Positions 8,931-17,935 of a stretch of 64,000 nt of DNA are shown here, piece after piece; the stretch's first letter is position 1, and each line of letters starts with the position of its first letter. Position numbers and translations under genes: made by a program. The stretch comes from Chitinophagaceae bacterium (lineage in GTDB: Bacteria; Bacteroidota; Bacteroidia; Chitinophagales; Chitinophagaceae): positions 1,302,001-1,366,000 of the forward strand of contig JADJPV010000002.1 in NCBI GenBank assembly GCA_016713085.1. Reading direction: 5' to 3'. The notes below the pieces were generated by a model that saw only the letters and a program-made list of their open reading frames with translations, ran no database searches and was not told the origin of the DNA.

Positions 8931-11454
8931 ACTTAGAAACACCCAAGTCTCACCCGGCTTCGTTCCTTTAATTCCTTCCTGGTATTTTTTCATGATCTTA
9001 TTCCAATCATCTACTCTTGGGTTGTTGGTAGTTGTTCTTGGATTGAGTTTATCTAAACTCTCCCCTTTTGGAATGCTGATAATCAACATCAACTGCCTTC
9101 CATTCCTGAACAACAGCAACTGTTGAAAATCTGCATTGCAAAATCCTTTCGATATCTCCGGCCATTTTTCAAACTGTGTAGCATGATAATCAAGATATTC
9201 CTTCTGCAACTTTTCATCAGCAACAAGATTAGCAGTAAGAATAATTTGATCCCATTCTTTTGCTACTGTTTTATCAGTACAATGTTTTTTTCTTGCTGTA
9301 TTCGTAAAATAGATCGTGATAGACTCTTACTTCAGCTTCGGGAAAATTATTTGCAATGCGTCCCTGCATTACTCCAATGTCTTGCACTTTATCAAAGATG
9401 ACATAATGATTCTGCCAATGATAAATAGCATTGCTGTCCATATTATTCTTCGCCAGCAGTTCTTTCAACTTGGGTAAGTTCAATTGCATTCCATCTTTCA
9501 CAACCAATTCAATCACTTCGTTGTGCTCTTCGTTTATGACTCCTGTCTTTGCAGTTTTGTTAGCGGTTAAATATTGAAAGCGTTTTTCCAGTCCCGCATT
9601 TTGCTTTACACTGTCGTGCACCTGCGGGCCATTATTGCTCCACACATTACCAGGACCATTGGCATTCTGTAAATATTTTTGTGAAGGAGTCCAATTATTT
9701 TTTACACTGAAGTGAGAAGAGCCTTCATCCGTATAAATATAAAACCAGTGTGATGGTAAATGTGCAATGGGCGATTTGTAAATACTGTCGATATAATTTT
9801 CTTCAATAACAGAATTAGGTTGTGCACTTAATGTATAAATACCGGCACAATCATAATTCCATTTGCCGTAATGATGAATTTTGTTAGCAACAATCCTGTT
9901 ACCCTTCATCATATTCTGTTCGGGTGTCCATCCCCAACCTAAGCTGATACCACTGTATGATACGTTTTCAATTTCATTATGACGAATACTTGTTCTGCTC
10001 ACAAAACCACAGCCAATACCTACTGTGCCCCAGTCTTCATTGGTAGCATTCGTGATAAAATTATTTTCAATAAAAATAACATCGCATTTCTCTCTTTCAT
10101 CTTTCGAATTAAACGGCAAATGAATTTCTCTTCCTTCATCACCATAATTACCAGCCAGTATGGCTGTGCCGCCAATATCGCTGAACAAATTATTCTTCGT
10201 CATGTTATCCTGCACACCCTTTTTCAAATCAATACCTGTTGCAGCCAAGTGAAGAAAAGAGCAGTTCTTAATTCTTGTTCTTACAGCGTAATTCATTTCA
10301 ACTGCGGCAGCTTGCCTGCCAACCCATGCCTGGTTATCCAACATCGGTTTCTCCTTTGTACCTGCAGGTTTTAATCGGTATGCCTCCGTCATATACAAAC
10401 CTATCTGGTGCGGCACATGTCCTTGAAGCGACGGACGTAACCATCCTGTATGCTGAAAAGAAATTCCATCAATCACCAGGTTTTTAACCGGGTTATCAAT
10501 TGTTCCTTCTACGCTGATCAATGTTTCGGTAAATGGCACTATTACTTTTGCGGTTGCTAAATTTTCATTGCTGCGTGGCCAGTAATAAATTTTCTTATTC
10601 ACTACATCTAAATACCATTCACCAGGTTCATCTAAAAATTGAATGGCATTGGTTAAATAAAAAGCGGAGTTGCCGGTTTCTTTACTCAGCCAGGGCGCAG
10701 GCCAGGGATGTTCGTTTTGTATTTTACTTTCCGGCTGATGAAAAAACAATTTAGTACTGTCACCCATCACCTGCACTTTCTTCACCCGCAGGTTGGCAAT
10801 CTCCCACCATTGATGAATAAATAATTCCAGTTGTCTTGTCTTATCTAAATTGATAAATGGAAGTGTTGGTATCACACAAGCAGCTTCTGCTTTGTTCCAG
10901 TTTAAAATGCGAAGCCTGTCCGAATGGCCTGACCGGGCGGGCATCGCCTCTCCGTTGGAAGATTTTGCTCTCACTGCTTTTGCATCGTTCACCCACAGTT
11001 GGCGAAAATTAAAATTATTGCCATTTACCTGCGGCACATCGGCCACCCAAATTTGATTTTGAACTTTTTTTTGCAAGCCATTGACAGCGGCTGTTAATTT
11101 TTTCCAATTGCTGATTTGTACTCCTCCACTTAAAACAGGTTTTTCATTTGGGGCTGCTTCAATAAAGGTGGAGCTTTCCCGGGTACCATTATCTTCCGGT
11201 TTTATGACAATGGTTTCCAGAACCTGATAATTACCACCCCGTAAAATAATATGAATGCCAGCTTTAATACTTTCATCATTCAACCGACGCAGTTCCCTTG
11301 CTTTACGTAATGCCATGTTGAGCGTTGCAAATGGCTTGTCTTTTGAACCATCGTTGAAATCGGAACCGTTTGGCGAAACGTAAATATCAACTGCCCATGC
11401 AGATAAATTGAGGAAAAGCAATAAAGCCAGCAGGCAAAAAGGCAATCGTTTCAT
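8913..11454 (-). CDS. secreted GH141-like right-handed beta-helix enzyme fused to an L-rhamnose-mutarotase-like domain, one frameshift
   Basis: After a signal peptide (cleavage near SAWA) comes a beta-helix of about 580 residues that begins DIYVSPNGSDFNDG and resembles GH141, whose best known RG-II member removes L-fucose. The sequence then continues without a stop into a ferredoxin-like region (IYHWQNHYVIFDK, EVRVYHDLFYEY). The frame breaks at the run of seven T at 9285-9291. Removing one base joins SKKK to HCTDKTVAKEWDQ and the rest, which has canonical DUF718/mutarotase sequence (YHATQFEKWPEI). As written, the second part appears as a separate small frame ending at 8913. The repaired product is about 846 residues. 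GH141 is a fold-based call; the mutarotase part is clearer. An exported mutarotase fused to a glycosidase is unusual. Confidence 0.7.
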
Positions 11455-11588
11455 TCGTAACTGTTATACATTCAAGTTAGACTGAAAAACCCAGTAATCA
11501 GCCATTAAATGTACCCAAACAGTCCACCCTGAAAAATGTGAGGAATCGCTAAAAAGATGGACAATCTTACTATTTGTGATCGGTAAAA

Positions 11589-14030
11589 CTATTCCTGGAA
11601 TACCTTCTTCAAATAAGCCGCATTTGCACCATAATTATATTTTGTATCGGATGGTTTCTTTGCATCACGGCTGCGTTCAATCACCAGCCATCCCATCCAG
11701 CCAATTTCATCCAGCGTTTTCTTTACTTTATGCATGTCAATCTGCGGATCGTTCTGTAACCACACGCTGTCTTTATTTGTTGCATGTATCATACAGATGC
11801 GATCTTTCCCTAATGTTTTTATTTCGGTTATCAAATCTCTTCCTTCTTTCAATGGATTGGAAAAGTTGAAATAGATTTTAATAGCCGGCGAAGCGATTTC
11901 TTTCAGCAACTGCACTTCTTCTTTAGCACTTAAAGATGTTTCAATACCAATGACAACACCTGCCTGTTCAGCCAACTTACCCGCCACTTTCAACCGGGCT
12001 ATCACTGAATCACGTACAGATGGATTCTTTTTGATATCGCATTGAACACCTAATGGAAGAAAAGCCACTTTTACATTCATCAGTTTCATTGTCCTGATGC
12101 AATCTTCAATGCTGCGGATATATTCTGTTCTTCCGCAAAATGACTGGGCATAATATCCCGTCATGGCCAAACTGAATATTTCTATTTTATTTTCTTTGGC
12201 AGTTTTGATGAATTGATTGCGTACACTGTCAGTTAGTAATTGATTGTCGAATGTTGCACGGGTGCCCAATCCTCCCATGTCCACTTCCACTCCATCTGCT
12301 TTCAGTTGAGCAGTTAAAGTAATGGCGCCAAGCTTCTGACGTTTAAGCAACATCAAATCTATCAACCCAATTTTATACCGCTGATTTGTTCTGGCTTTCT
12401 CAATTTCATCTGCAAATACTTTTTCTAAGTTTTCAAATCCTTTTACTGCATGTGCAGGAAGATTCTCACCGTTATCACCAAACACATACATATTCTTTTC
12501 AGGTTCAATGGTAATTTTTGATTCATCTATTTTACCGGTTACATCCTCGATGGCTTTTAAATTTAAGTTCAGGTATTTTGCCATGAACTCATACACGGCT
12601 ATGCGTTTACTGATACCAAAATCATGCTTATCATCGGGCAGATGTACATTGCTGACATTCTCTTTCTTTCCGTACCAGCTGTACATCTTTTGCAAATATG
12701 GAAAATCATGCTCCGGCATTTTATCTGTCCAGTCGCCACCATCACTTACAAGTAACTGCGGACGGGGTGCTGCCATTGCAGCGATCTCCACATTATCTGT
12801 ACGGCTTCCACAACTGTGAACATCCATTCCACTTTCGCAGGGACAGCCACCATAGAAGTAGGAAGATATTGCCACAACCGGTGCTGATACTTTAATGCGA
12901 TTATCCAATGCCGTCATTAATACTGCATGACTTCCTGCACCTGAACCACCCGTTATTGCCACATGGTTTGTATCAGCATCTTTTTGTGCTAACAGGTAAT
13001 CAAGAATGCGGATACTTCCTAATGCCTGTATCGTCATGGATAAACTTCTGCGGTGATCTTCGAATTTAAACTGAAGCAAAGATTCACCCCATGCAAACAG
13101 ATCATAACTGAAAGCAATGGCACCCATCTTTGCTAATGCTGCACAACGGTATTGACAATCGGGACGGTAACGTTGTTTTTCCCAATGACCATCGGGGTTT
13201 AAGATGACAGGAATCTTTCCTTTATATTTTAATGGTTTGTATAAAGAACCATTGATCCATACACCGGGCAAAATTTCAATGGCGATATTTTCTACTGTAT
13301 ATCCATCATAGATCCGTTTGGGTGTGATGACGGGTTTACTGTTGGGCGTTGCAGGAAGTTTGGATAACAGCAATGCTTCCAGCATACACTGTTTTAAATC
13401 CTGTTTCCGTTTTTCCCATTCATCAAGAGTTTTGTATTGTGATGCAATGCGATCAAGTTCTGCCCAGCCTTCTTCTACAGGCCAGCGGTAATATTCATAT
13501 GCACTGAGTTTGTATTGCTTCTCCTTTTCTTTTTTTACTTTTAATTCAAGCGGCTTCAGAATATTATCCAGTGTTACTTCCACATCGGGACGAAACTTCC
13601 ACTCTGCATAAGTTACTTTTTTATTTGCCACCATGCTATCAGCATACTTGATGGTAATGCCGTATTTTTTTTGAATATCGTTCAAGACTTCTTTTAATGG
13701 CTTACTGTATTGGTTATCGGTATTCAGTTGTGCAGACGAGTTGAACCACAGAAACACAAAGCACAAAAGCCACCCCACCCCCCGAAGGGGGGATTGGCTG
13801 AGCACAGCCCTGGCTTGTTGAAAAGAAAAGCAATTCATTAATCTTTTAATTTTCGAAAAGCTAACTATTAACAGCAAACTCTTCGCAAAGCGGGGGATGT
13901 GTGCTGTTATCCCCTCTTGGGAGGGGTTGGGGTGGGTTGATGAATTGTGAACAGAACGCACAAGTGTGCGACGCAACAGAAGCATCATAGAAGTATAACT
14001 GCCGGGAACAATATCAATTATCCTTTTCAT
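11589..14030 (-). CDS. secreted esterase-type alpha/beta hydrolase fused to a xylose-isomerase-like TIM barrel
   Basis: Three parts are visible. Residues about 107-175 resemble a short STN-like domain (LKEVLNDIQKKYGITIKY). Residues about 200-500 form an alpha/beta hydrolase with nucleophile elbow GGSGAGS and a candidate catalytic histidine in DDKHDFG. The final 270 residues resemble an AP-endonuclease-2/xylose-isomerase-like barrel. RG-II is acetylated and methyl-esterified, so de-esterification is plausible. The ATG at 14030 lies 10 bases after the upstream symporter stop, as expected in an operon, but the first 100 residues are largely encoded by a composite repeat. The ATG at 13838 gives a more normal signal peptide (h-region WLLCFVFLWF, then SSAQ). 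The substrate and the role of the barrel are unknown. Confidence 0.72.
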   Translation of the reverse strand: MKRIIDIVPGSYTSMMLLLRRTLVRSVHNSSTHPNPSQEGITAHIPRFAKSLLLIVSFSKIKRLMNCFSFQQARAVLSQSPLRGVGWLLCFVFLWFNSSAQLNTDNQYSKPLKEVLNDIQKKYGITIKYADSMVANKKVTYAEWKFRPDVEVTLDNILKPLELKVKKEKEKQYKLSAYEYYRWPVEEGWAELDRIASQYKTLDEWEKRKQDLKQCMLEALLLSKLPATPNSKPVITPKRIYDGYTVENIAIEILPGVWINGSLYKPLKYKGKIPVILNPDGHWEKQRYRPDCQYRCAALAKMGAIAFSYDLFAWGESLLQFKFEDHRRSLSMTIQALGSIRILDYLLAQKDADTNHVAITGGSGAGSHAVLMTALDNRIKVSAPVVAISSYFYGGCPCESGMDVHSCGSRTDNVEIAAMAAPRPQLLVSDGGDWTDKMPEHDFPYLQKMYSWYGKKENVSNVHLPDDKHDFGISKRIAVYEFMAKYLNLNLKAIEDVTGKIDESKITIEPEKNMYVFGDNGENLPAHAVKGFENLEKVFADEIEKARTNQRYKIGLIDLMLLKRQKLGAITLTAQLKADGVEVDMGGLGTRATFDNQLLTDSVRNQFIKTAKENKIEIFSLAMTGYYAQSFCGRTEYIRSIEDCIRTMKLMNVKVAFLPLGVQCDIKKNPSVRDSVIARLKVAGKLAEQAGVVIGIETSLSAKEEVQLLKEIASPAIKIYFNFSNPLKEGRDLITEIKTLGKDRICMIHATNKDSVWLQNDPQIDMHKVKKTLDEIGWMGWLVIERSRDAKKPSDTKYNYGANAAYLKKVFQE
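13741..13945. repeat. composite dispersed element, copy A, inside the 5' end of a gene
   Basis: In forward order it reads TTGAACCACAGAAACACAAAG, a CCCC/GGGG palindrome at 13775-13795, CACAGCCCTGG, a TTTTCGAAAAG core, and a second palindrome (CCCCTCTTGGGAGGGG) near 13911-13926. The same order of blocks recurs at 59221-59420. It is translated as the leader of the esterase fusion. Confidence 0.65.
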
Positions 14031-14040
14031 AATTATCCAT

Positions 14041-15582
14041 TTATTTATGCCGGTTTAATTTCCAGCTGCTGTACAATAAATTATCTGCCAGTACTGGCTT
14101 TGGAAAAAACAAACTGGCAATATAGCCCACCACAATTACAATGAGGTGACTGTACACACCCAGCATGAGTTTGTGATGTGTGAAATTAAATTTACCAAAA
14201 TCAACAAGGAGTTTTGGATTTTTTACACCGATGGGAGTTGATGTAAGCAATGCATAAGCTGTAAACAGGATGCAGACAATGATGCCGATATTGATTCCCT
14301 GCCTGTTGGTGCGTGCACTGAACAATCCCAGTAAAAATATACCAACAATTCCTCCAGAGAAAATTGCGTAGAGTGTAAACACCACTCCCAACACACCTTC
14401 ATTCCCCGTATTTAAATACAAGGCACCGATACCAATTGAAATTAAACCTGAGATGAGAACAAATGTTTTGCTTGCACGCAGGTATTGTTTGTCAGGTTTG
14501 TTGGGAACGATCTTTTTGTAATAATCTTCCACTCCCACTGCGGCCAGTGAATTTAAATCGGCACTTAAACTGCAGATGGCAGCAGATATCAATGCAGCTA
14601 CAATGAAACCAACTACACCAATGGGTAACTGTGTCATAATAAAATGAGGGAATGCAGCTTCAGCTTTCATTCCTTCAGGCAAGCCCTGTTGTTGATAGAA
14701 AACAAATAAGGCTGTACCAATAAACATAAACATCGTCCAGATGGGAACGGTTAATAAAATACCAATGAAAGATGCTTTGATGGCCGACTTATCTGTTTTG
14801 GCAGTGAGGTATCGTTGAACAACTGTTTGATCGGTTCCGTATTTCTGAATGGCATAAAATGATCCGTTGATGATCATTACAATTAAAGTGAGTCTTGTAA
14901 AATCAATATCGTAAGGCCCAAATCCTGCACGTCCATTTTCTGTTGCCACTTTGATTGCTTCAGGAACTCCTCCCTTAATAGAGAACAACAATACGCCTAA
15001 ACAAATAATTCCGCTTGCAAATAACATGAATCCCTGGAATACATCGAGCCAGATAACAGCCTGCATGCCGCCTTTGAGATTTACAATGATGAGAATAAAA
15101 CCAACTGCAAGAAGAATGATGAAGGGATTGATATTGGTCATGCTGTTAATAGCTACAGCAATTAAAAACAATACAGTTCCCATTCCTGCAAACTGCCGCA
15201 GAATAAATGAAGATGAACTGTAGTAACGGGCAAAGCCGCCAAAACGTTTTTCAAAATATTCATAGGTACTCAGCCCGATAACTTTCCTGAATAAAGGGAC
15301 AATGAACCAGATGGTTCCCAATAATACTACCGGCACCATCAATCCCTGTACAAGTAATATCCAGTTGCTCGTAAATCCCTGTGCAGGATAGCCGAGAAAT
15401 GTAACACTGCTGATAAGTGTGGAGAGTAAGGATAAACCCAAAGCCCAAGACGGAAAATTTCCCTTCGACAGAAAATAATTTTCAGTAGTTGTTTGTTTAT
15501 TGGCAAACCTGAAGCCGAGGTACAAAGTAATACCCAACACGAAAAGTATAATACAGTAATCTATGACATGCAAATGATTCAT
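14041..15582 (-). CDS. sodium:solute symporter (SSS family)
   Basis: This SSS inner-membrane carrier is intact, about 514 residues from the chosen ATG at 15582 (MNHLHVIDY). An upstream in-frame ATG at 15636 only adds a leader encoded by a palindromic repeat, so it is rejected. The segment ENYFLSKGNFPSWALGLSLLSTLISSVTFLGYPAQGF is typical of the first helices of glucose/myo-inositol-type SSS members, and a later SAAICSLSADLNSLA segment matches the sodium-site helix. It follows the DUF1537 kinase, closing the acid-sugar catabolic operon, which suggests it imports a sugar acid or keto-deoxy sugar, though this cannot be shown. Confidence 0.87.
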   Translation of the reverse strand: MNHLHVIDYCIILFVLGITLYLGFRFANKQTTTENYFLSKGNFPSWALGLSLLSTLISSVTFLGYPAQGFTSNWILLVQGLMVPVVLLGTIWFIVPLFRKVIGLSTYEYFEKRFGGFARYYSSSSFILRQFAGMGTVLFLIAVAINSMTNINPFIILLAVGFILIIVNLKGGMQAVIWLDVFQGFMLFASGIICLGVLLFSIKGGVPEAIKVATENGRAGFGPYDIDFTRLTLIVMIINGSFYAIQKYGTDQTVVQRYLTAKTDKSAIKASFIGILLTVPIWTMFMFIGTALFVFYQQQGLPEGMKAEAAFPHFIMTQLPIGVVGFIVAALISAAICSLSADLNSLAAVGVEDYYKKIVPNKPDKQYLRASKTFVLISGLISIGIGALYLNTGNEGVLGVVFTLYAIFSGGIVGIFLLGLFSARTNRQGINIGIIVCILFTAYALLTSTPIGVKNPKLLVDFGKFNFTHHKLMLGVYSHLIVIVVGYIASLFFPKPVLADNLLYSSWKLNRHK

Positions 15583-15589
15583 TGGTGGC

Positions 15590-15620
15590 CTCCCCAAACC
15601 CCTGCGAAGTAGGGGCTTAA
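15590..15620. repeat. GC-rich palindromic repeat between symporter and kinase genes
   Basis: CCTCCCCAAACCCCTGCG followed by AAGTAGGGGCTTA forms an imperfect hairpin. It is the same family as the copy at 25067-25095, with almost the same GGCCTCCCCAAACCCCT opening, and it sits at the same position just upstream of an SSS gene start. Confidence 0.65.
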
Positions 15621-15644
15621 GACCCTGATAAATCAAGGCCGTTT

Positions 15645-16739
15645 TTAAATGGTGAATAATCGTTTTATTTCCTCAGGCAATTCGTAACTGCCGGGTTTTA
15701 CAGTGATCAGTAAGTCATTAGCTTTCATCCTTACCACACCACGTTGCAACTCGTTCACAGGTGAAAGCTGTTTGATCTTTATTTCTTCCAGTATTGCGGC
15801 GGCAGTTGAACCTCCTTCAATAAAAATTTCTTTTACATCTTCTCTTTCCACAATTTCTTTGACTGCTTTTGCCATTGCGGTTCTTAATTCCAGTGCTGAA
15901 ATGTTTGAATCAGCAATTGCAAGAACAGCTTTGCCTTTTTCTTTTATTACGCCGCAGGTTTTCTTCAGCCATTCTTCATTGATTTCATCCGGCATATAGG
16001 AAACACAGCCCAGCTCTTTACTGATTCTGCTGATGAATTCTTTTCTATCATTAAACGCTGTACCGCAAACATATAAAAGCGGCTTTTGTAAAATCGCTTT
16101 CTCCTGTAAACGAACAGCATACCTGTTATTCAGAATACCTGTAAAGAAATCACCTGCTCCTGCTAAAACAAAAGACTGATCAGTAATTGATGCCCACCGC
16201 TTCACATGATCAACAGTAACAGCTTCTCCAACAATGATTCCCTGGTCAGGCAGAAAGTCAGAATACTTCAACACTTTCACACTATCATCATTCAGAATTT
16301 TCTTTATAAAAGAACTGCTTACCGGAAATTCAGGATCATTCACAAACCCGGTTTCAGTAATTCTTTTACCATCAATAAAATATTCACCGTTATTAATTGT
16401 TCGTCCAAGTGATGGGTTGGCGGGCAGAACAATTGCTTTTGCCTTACCTGATAATTGCATCTGCACCTTCAGTTCTTCCAGCACATAACCACGCAAAACC
16501 GAATCAATCTTTTTATAAATGAATTCCGGTTTTAATTCCAAAAGTCGCTTCAATGTATCCGCAGTAATTTCAAGAGCAGCTTCTTTTTTCAATGAACGAC
16601 TGTCGGTTGATACAATCAATACATCTGCATCGGTTGCAACTACTTCACCGGTGTACAATTCCACTTTCAGTCCGTAACGCAGACTGATGCCGGCCAATTC
16701 AGCCGCCCCGGTAAAATCATCTGCAACAACTGCTATCAT
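15645..16739 (-). CDS. DUF1537-family acid-sugar kinase, D-threonate kinase-like
   Basis: This 364-residue protein begins VVADDFTGAAELAG, the characteristic N-terminal substrate-binding motif of the four-carbon acid sugar kinase family. It has a C-terminal nucleotide-binding part with EGGSTAAAI and VKPGSYELPE, corresponding to the family's GGDTA and KPGxFG segments. The family phosphorylates D-threonate, L-threonate, D-erythronate or 3-oxo-isoapionate. It is directly downstream of a PdxA-family dehydrogenase, the pairing known for D-threonate (DtnK/PdxA2), where the products are DHAP and CO2. An alternative role as 3-oxo-isoapionate kinase (OiaK), feeding the RuBisCO-like protein at the left edge, cannot be excluded. 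The kinase call is firm and the substrate is an inference. Confidence 0.87.
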   Translation of the reverse strand: MIAVVADDFTGAAELAGISLRYGLKVELYTGEVVATDADVLIVSTDSRSLKKEAALEITADTLKRLLELKPEFIYKKIDSVLRGYVLEELKVQMQLSGKAKAIVLPANPSLGRTINNGEYFIDGKRITETGFVNDPEFPVSSSFIKKILNDDSVKVLKYSDFLPDQGIIVGEAVTVDHVKRWASITDQSFVLAGAGDFFTGILNNRYAVRLQEKAILQKPLLYVCGTAFNDRKEFISRISKELGCVSYMPDEINEEWLKKTCGVIKEKGKAVLAIADSNISALELRTAMAKAVKEIVEREDVKEIFIEGGSTAAAILEEIKIKQLSPVNELQRGVVRMKANDLLITVKPGSYELPEEIKRLFTI

Positions 16740-16740
16740 A

Positions 16741-16796
16741 TGATGAGTGATCAGTGATGAGAAATGAGTGAGCTACTCATTACTCATCATTCATTA
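16741..16796. repeat. inverted GATGAGTGA / TCACTCATC-type repeat
   Basis: TGATGAGTGATCAGTGATGAGAAATGAGTGAG faces CTACTCATTACTCATCATTCATTA, forming a long imperfect hairpin between the PdxA2 and DUF1537 genes. The PdxA2 stop codon lies at its edge. Confidence 0.6.
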
Positions 16797-17819
16797 TTTG
16801 TGTTTACTTAGCTGCACCGCACTTTCAATAGCAAAGATCATCGCATCAGGACTGGCAATTCCCCTTCCTGCAATTTCAAACGCAGTTCCATGATCAACAG
16901 ATGTACGGATGATCGGCAGACCCAAAGTAATGTTCACGCCTTTCACACTGTCCATCTGTTGTTTTTCTGCATTCCATTTAAAACCTGCCAGTTTAAAAGG
17001 AATATGTCCCTGGTCATGATACATGGCAACCACACCACCATATGCTCCCATTGCTGCTTTTGCAAACATGGTATCGGGAGGAACAGGCCCTTCCACATCA
17101 TAACCTAACCGTTTTGCTTCCAGTACTGCCGGTAAAATTTCCTGGTCATCTTCAGTGCCAAACAAACCACTGTCACCTGCATGCGGATTTAATCCCGCCA
17201 CACCTATTTTCAAATTTGTTTTTCCCAACCGTTTCAATCCATCAACAATCAGTTCAATCACCTGCACAATGCGTTCTTTCTTTACCAGATCACAGGCTTG
17301 TCGAAGCGATACATGCGTACTTACATGAATTACATTGATATGATCTTCCACCAGCAGCATGGCATATTTCTTTGTGCCGGTATAATGCGCATAAATTTCT
17401 GTATGACCTGCATAATGATGACCGGCCTCATTAATAGATTTTTTATTGATGGGGCCAGTAACCGTTCCATCCACTTCTTTTGCCAAAGCCAGCTCAATGG
17501 CTTTCTTCACGGCCTGAAAAGAAGCTTCGCCGCACATGGCATTGATTTTTCCAAACTCCAGTTTATTGATATCAGTAATGCCCAGATCAAACACATCAAT
17601 GGTTCCCAATTCAAATTTTGCATCAGTCACTTTTGCCACAGCATTTACTTTTGCATTCAGCTTCAGTAAATCAATGATCTGCTGAAATACAACTGCATCA
17701 CCTACAAGAAGCGGTTTGCATATTTCATGAATCTCTTTTCGCAGCAATGCTTTCACAGCAATCTCAGGCCCGATGCTTGCAGGATCGCCCATTGTTATTG
17801 CTAAAACCGGTTTGCTCAT
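16794..17819 (-). CDS. pdxA2: PdxA2-family 4-phospho-acid-sugar dehydrogenase (D-threonate 4-phosphate dehydrogenase-like)
   Basis: This 341-residue protein has PdxA hallmarks: ITMGDPASIGPEI at the N-terminus, HYAGHTEIY in the middle and MYHDQGHIPFK with metal-binding histidines near the C-terminus. PdxA proper makes a vitamin B6 precursor. The PdxA2 branch instead oxidises and decarboxylates D-threonate or D-erythronate 4-phosphate to DHAP. Being next to a DUF1537 kinase, inside an aldolase/dehydrogenase operon and far from any pdxJ, supports the catabolic role. Its start follows 96 bases of palindromic repeats after the first aldolase gene. The family is clear; the exact acid sugar is inferred. 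Confidence 0.87.
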   Translation of the reverse strand: MSKPVLAITMGDPASIGPEIAVKALLRKEIHEICKPLLVGDAVVFQQIIDLLKLNAKVNAVAKVTDAKFELGTIDVFDLGITDINKLEFGKINAMCGEASFQAVKKAIELALAKEVDGTVTGPINKKSINEAGHHYAGHTEIYAHYTGTKKYAMLLVEDHINVIHVSTHVSLRQACDLVKKERIVQVIELIVDGLKRLGKTNLKIGVAGLNPHAGDSGLFGTEDDQEILPAVLEAKRLGYDVEGPVPPDTMFAKAAMGAYGGVVAMYHDQGHIPFKLAGFKWNAEKQQMDSVKGVNITLGLPIIRTSVDHGTAFEIAGRGIASPDAMIFAIESAVQLSKHK

Positions 17820-17837
17820 TTTTCAAATGTTTAAACA

Positions 17838-17935
17838 AACCCCGACAGCGGTTGAAAACCCTGTCGGCGGTTTGAAGTTGTTGTTTGTTCTATTGAAACA
17901 ACCGCCGTCGGAACTTTAGCCACCGACGGGGTTTC
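17838..17935. repeat. pair of ACCGCCGTC/GACGGGGTT palindromic repeats
   Basis: ACCCCGACAGCGGTTGAAAA with CCTGTCGGCGGTTTG, and AACCGCCGTCGGAACTTTAG with CCACCGACGGGGTTTCG, form two hairpins. The second encodes the last six residues (RNPVGG) and stop of the adjoining aldolase. Related copies lie at 35293-35330, 55773-55806 and the right window edge. Confidence 0.72.

Noticed and set aside
11455..11588. Regulatory region before the beta-helix fusion gene.
   Set aside because: A TACATTTA element is present, but no TTG lies at the right distance, so I do not call a promoter there.
15583..15636. Upstream start for the SSS gene at 14041-15582.
   Set aside because: The added leader is the translation of a palindromic repeat and pushes a charged stretch before the first membrane helix.
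16794..17819. PdxA of vitamin B6 synthesis.
   Set aside because: It pairs with a DUF1537 kinase in a catabolic operon, the context of PdxA2; no pdxJ or rsmA neighbour is present.
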